This document shows, piece after piece, positions 60,548 through 64,000 of a DNA stretch of 64,000 nt. The position numbers and the translations under genes were made by a program. This DNA is from Haliotis asinina (lineage: Eukaryota; Mollusca; Gastropoda; Lepetellida; Haliotidae). Each line of letters starts with the position of its first letter. The stretch's first letter is position 1. Where the stretch lies: NCBI RefSeq assembly GCF_037392515.1, contig NC_090291.1, forward strand, positions 39,145,001 through 39,209,000. Reading direction: 5' to 3'. The notes beneath the pieces were generated by a model, which was given only the letters and a program-made list of their open reading frames with translations, searched no databases and had not been told where the DNA came from.

Positions 60548-60815
60548 CGGAGTGAGTGTGTTTAGTTTTACGCCGCACTCAGCAATATTCCAGCTATATG
60601 GCGGAGGTCTGTAAATAATCAAGTCTGGACTAAACAGTCCAGTGATCAACAACATCTGTGCAATTGAGAACCGATGACATGTGTCAAACAAGTCAGCAAG
60701 CCTGACCACCCGATCCTGTTAGTCACCTCTTACGACAAACATAGTCGCCTTTGATGACAAGAATGGGTTGCTTAAGGCCTATTCTACCCCAGGACCTTCA
60801 TGGGTCCCGATGTTG
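60548..60815 (-). repeat. SINE family B copy, full length
   Basis: It runs from the tail complement GGAGTGAGTGTGTTTAGTTT through CAGTCCAGTGATCAACAACA and CACCTCTTACGACAAACATA to the 5' end complement ATTCTACCCCAGGACCTTCA, then TGGGTCC. Confidence 0.88.
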
Positions 60816-61440
60816 CGGAAGAAATATACGCAAGTTTGCTCAGGAGACAACAGTACGGCTGCACAGAAGTTAATCGATCTGTTGGAATTTTAGTAACATT
60901 AGTAGGAGATAACTGTTATGTGTCATGTGCTGTGCAATAGCATCATCATCTTTGTTGCTAAGGAATGATAAGTTACCATGGTTAAAGGGAAGACAGAACT
61001 GAAATAAATAACAATGCGTTCCAAATTATGGACAAGTATTTGTGCTCTCATCACAAAGTTTGTGTGAACAGATTTCGGATGTTCCTAGAATCAAATGCCA
61101 CATGACCAAACCACTCCGATCCAGGATTCTTCTCCCTCTTAATTACCAACGCTGTACAATAACAGTTGTTTTGAGCTGGTCTCTAAATCCAGGGGGAATA
61201 GGAGATTTAGACTGGAGATTAATGTTACATGTTTTAATTTGACAAGCAGTGGTGTGGGTTTTCCTCTTTCATGGAAGGGTTATGTAACGGTCTGCATGAA
61301 AGAAAGCTCAGTTCCATAGTCTACGGCATTGCGATTTAGGGGTGAAACGGTATACCGTGGATTTCGTAGAATCGCAGTATTTTGCCATATGTACTGCATA
61401 CCATAATGCAATCAAAAAGCTCAGTATTTTTAGTTTTCAT
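60816..61440. other. Spacer, nothing recognised
   Basis: It contains a GTTACCATGGTTAA word near 60972 and no supported gene. Confidence 0.4.
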
Positions 61441-61620
61441 ATCCTGTCTGTCTAGTCTTTAGGTGACCGTTTTTCTCCTTAAAAATAGCAGAGATTGGGC
61501 TTATGTTTTCCCATGTTATTAAACTTTGTTTTCCTATCTGTCTAGTCATTGGGCAACTGTATTTCTCCTTAAAAATAGCAAAGATTGGGCTTACGTTTTC
61601 CCGTGATATTAAACTTTGTT
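61441..61620. repeat. 90-bp tandem duplication
   Basis: Two units (61441-61530 and 61531-61620) share CTGTCTAGTC, TTTCTCCTTAAAAATAGCA, AGATTGGGCTTA and ATTAAACTTTGTT, with about ten substitutions. Confidence 0.9.
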
Positions 61621-63261
61621 AGCTTTTGCTAATGTCAGTTTTCTGCATTATGATCATACATCATATAAAGAACCAAACCGAAGGCCTTGTACCACATTGT
61701 ACTATGGTAAGAGCGTACTATTTCACTTTCTGGTGATTTCCAGTGTGGAGATGCTTCCACTTAGCCTATACTAGAAACCAGTCATTGCTGATTCAAAACC
61801 CAGTTTGGCCTGACTGTTTTAAGGTTGTCATCACCATACACATGGTTTAACCAAAGTGACACAGCTTTAATCTTTCCTCTTGCATTCGGCTGACAAAATG
61901 TGATATAAGTGGAGAGTTGTTATGTGCTTTTAAACCTAATTAATTTGTTCACTTTTCAGTGAGGGTCTTGAAACTCAGAGACTTATCTCTAAACGGCTGT
62001 TCCTTTGTAAGGGGAAGTAATAAGATCACCTGTATTATCTCCCCTTTACTGTTACCTCTTAAATTCATCTTTTGAAGCAATGGTAGTTTCATTGAAATAG
62101 GGTTAAGTTGCCGCTTTGATAATCTGTGTGCTCCAATTTATTATTGACCATTATACACTGATACATATCAATATTATCAATAATTCATACTGATGAGTAT
62201 GTTTATTTTGCCCAAACCATAATTACTGATTGTTTAACCTTGTTCTATTTCACAGATTACAAATTAGGTATAACTTTCATTTAAAAGATTGTGTTTATCA
62301 CCTTACAACTATCAATTTTGAAGAGAAGTACTTTAAGACATGAGTATTTGAACGTCATCAATGTAGTTTATCAGACCTTGACGGTAATGTGACAGTTTTA
62401 TAAGGTACTGAAATGGTGTATAGTACTTTACATTCACATTCTGAGACTGGAGTACATCAGTGGTCTCATTGATAGTGGTTGTGCCTGATGGATGAGATAA
62501 AACATGTAACTACACTTGGTGCACCATTGGTATGCTGTCTGTATTTTTGTGTGTCTCTCTTGACTCTCTGCAGGGATTTACCTTGAGTCCTCTATTTGAG
62601 GATGCACTGGACTCTTGCATCAATTTACAGGGGTCCAGGGGTCCTGGACTACAAGACATGTGTCCCAGAGACTTTGATATTATTATTAATACTATATTGT
62701 AATATTGTTGTAATTTATTAAATGTTATTGATTAGTGTATCATGATGAGATTGCTACAGTAGTTAAATTGTAAATGATCCCATAACCTGGCTAGTAGTAC
62801 ACTCAGTGATAACTTATTTTTAGTTAATTCTCTTAAGTTATACAAACATTATTTTTGACTTCTTCTGCCTCCTTGTAGACTCACTAATAAATACTGTTCC
62901 ATCCATTGTAAATTATTGCATGTATAAGACGCAGGAGTTCGTGTCCTGTAAATTCCTGTCTCTATTTTAGGTTTACTGCATCCATTCTCAGTATTTGTGC
63001 ATCACATAAAATCCTGTAGTGGGTTGGTTGTATCAGTCTGATTTTTTTCTGGCCTCATTGACCCTTGAGAAAACAGCTGTAGTGGATATTGTTCTCAGGA
63101 CCTTATGATATGTGTGGTTTCAGCATTGGTCCCTAAATGATTTAAATCACCAACCTGATCAACCGTTATTCAAGCTCAATTATCTAATACAATCCATTAT
63201 ACAATACCACATCAAGAAACTCTACTGTCAATTAACCTGAGAAGATCTGTGTGAGAATTGA
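61621..63261. other. AT-rich spacer or intron
   Basis: No gene or repeat that I can name. It would be intronic if the 58059 donor joins the 63509 acceptor. Confidence 0.4.
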
Positions 63262-63450
63262 TCTTCAGCAACATGTGCTTGTCATAAAGGAGGAGTATCA
63301 GGGATCTGGTGGTCAGGCTCAGTGACTTGGTTGACGTGTTAACGTATCCCATTTTGTTAGATTGATGCTCCTGATATGGTCCAGACTTGATTGTATGGCT
63401 GTTAATGTATAAAGTTACTATTACATTGTGCTGCGTTAAACAACAGCATT
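63262..63450 (+). repeat. SINE family B copy, diverged
   Basis: CAGCAACATGTGCTTGTCAT, CAGTGACTTGGTTGACG and ATGGTCCAGACTTGATTGTA occur in family B order, ending 58 bp before the splice acceptor at 63508. Confidence 0.65.
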
Positions 63451-63508
63451 TAAACTTGATCCATTTTATTCTTATTGTGTTTAGCTAATTAGTGACATTG
63501 TTTTGCAG

Positions 63509-64000
63509 ATGGATGCTGAAAATGATGAGGCCAAGGTTGAAACTCCTGTCCTGAATGGGGATGTGGAAAACAGCGATCCTGCCCAAGTCAAGAAGGGTGT
63601 AAAGACCGCAGGTGATGATGTCACCGTCACTGCAAACTCCAAGGAAAGTGACAAGGAAGTGGAAAAGAGTGGTGAAAAATCTGAGGCTGACAAAGCAGGG
63701 AAGAGTGGTGCTGAAAACAGCAGTGATACTGAGCGTACTGGTGTCAATGGAGACCAAAACGCTCGTGATGACCAGACGACACCAAATGCTACCGGTGACA
63801 ACAGCACACAGAATGGTGGTGCAAAAGATGAAGTTAAAATGCCTGATCCAAATTTGGAGATATTGTCAGGGGACAGTGGGAAGAAACCAGATGGCAAGGG
63901 TGAAGGAGATAAAGGTGGAGACAATGGGAAGAAACCAGATGATAAAGGAGAAGGAGATAAAGGTGGAGACAGTGGGAAGAAACCAAATGATAAGGGAGAA
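63509..64000 (+). CDS. Acidic, lysine-rich repeat protein, first coding exon (partial at 3' end)
   Basis: ATG follows a good acceptor (gtttagctaa...ttttgcag) directly, so translation starts at the first base of this exon. The frame stays open for 164 codons to the window end. It begins MDAENDEAKVETPVLNGDVE and is rich in E, D, K, S, G and N with almost no hydrophobic residues. From about residue 128 it enters 16-residue repeats of the form GD.GKKP(D/N).KGEGDKG, of which three starts are visible. No signal peptide or membrane segment is seen. Composition suggests a disordered intracellular (possibly nuclear or chromatin) protein. I do not recognise the family. A 5' non-coding exon must lie upstream; the donor at 58059 is one candidate. 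Confidence 0.75.
   Translation, partial: MDAENDEAKVETPVLNGDVENSDPAQVKKGVKTAGDDVTVTANSKESDKEVEKSGEKSEADKAGKSGAENSSDTERTGVNGDQNARDDQTTPNATGDNSTQNGGAKDEVKMPDPNLEILSGDSGKKPDGKGEGDKGGDNGKKPDDKGEGDKGGDSGKKPNDKGE

Noticed and set aside
63481-63924. 147-codon minus-strand proline/serine-rich frame
   Set aside because: It is antisense to the acidic repeat exon, whose plus frame has an acceptor and start codon.

Overview
This window looks like nuclear DNA of a gastropod mollusc, most likely an abalone (Haliotis). It has intron-rich genes with GT-AG splicing, AT-rich introns, and dispersed SINE families that end in ACTCACTCAC-type tails with a TAGCCTAGTGGTTAAAGC box A; I associate these with abalone genomes. 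I see no bacterial or viral genes, and no retrovirus, LTR element or Polinton.

Region 1 (115-21864, plus strand) is the 3' part of HYDIN, the giant central-pair protein of motile cilia. Thirty exons can be placed. They total 5791 nt, keep a single reading frame and encode about the last 1929 residues and the stop. One intron is GC-AG. Several introns carry SINEs, and the last intron holds a complete but decayed Tc1 transposon with TA target duplications.

Region 2 (about 24318-32485) is a tandem array of three copies, with an exact 2816-bp period, of a four-exon gene. Each copy encodes a 271-residue coiled-coil protein with a basic tail, which I do not recognise. Each copy has its own promoter with two perfect CREs (TGACGTCA) and an RFX X-box-like site, and is followed by a 26-bp minisatellite. 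The middle copy is a hybrid: its 5' part matches copy 3 and its 3' part matches copy 1, with the switch inside a 21-bp interval of the last exon. This is the signature of unequal crossing-over. CRE plus X-box control beside HYDIN suggests a ciliary or sperm role.

Region 3 (35708-39931) is a head-to-head pair: intronless ADO (cysteamine / N-terminal cysteine dioxygenase, minus strand) and three-exon KIAA1143 (plus strand). They share a ~400-bp interval holding a duplicated 27-bp motif.

Region 4 (42291-42377, minus strand) is a selenocysteine tRNA gene, tRNA-Sec(TCA), with a TATA element at about -24 to -31, as expected of a type 3 Pol III gene.

Region 5 (42.4-63.5 kb) is mostly non-coding: SINEs, minisatellites, palindromes, short tandem duplications and a few possible regulatory islands. 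One of these, near 57.6-58.06 kb, has CREs, YY1-like sites and a splice donor. It could be the first exon of the gene whose first coding exon starts at 63509 and runs off the window end, encoding an acidic, lysine-rich protein with 16-residue repeats.
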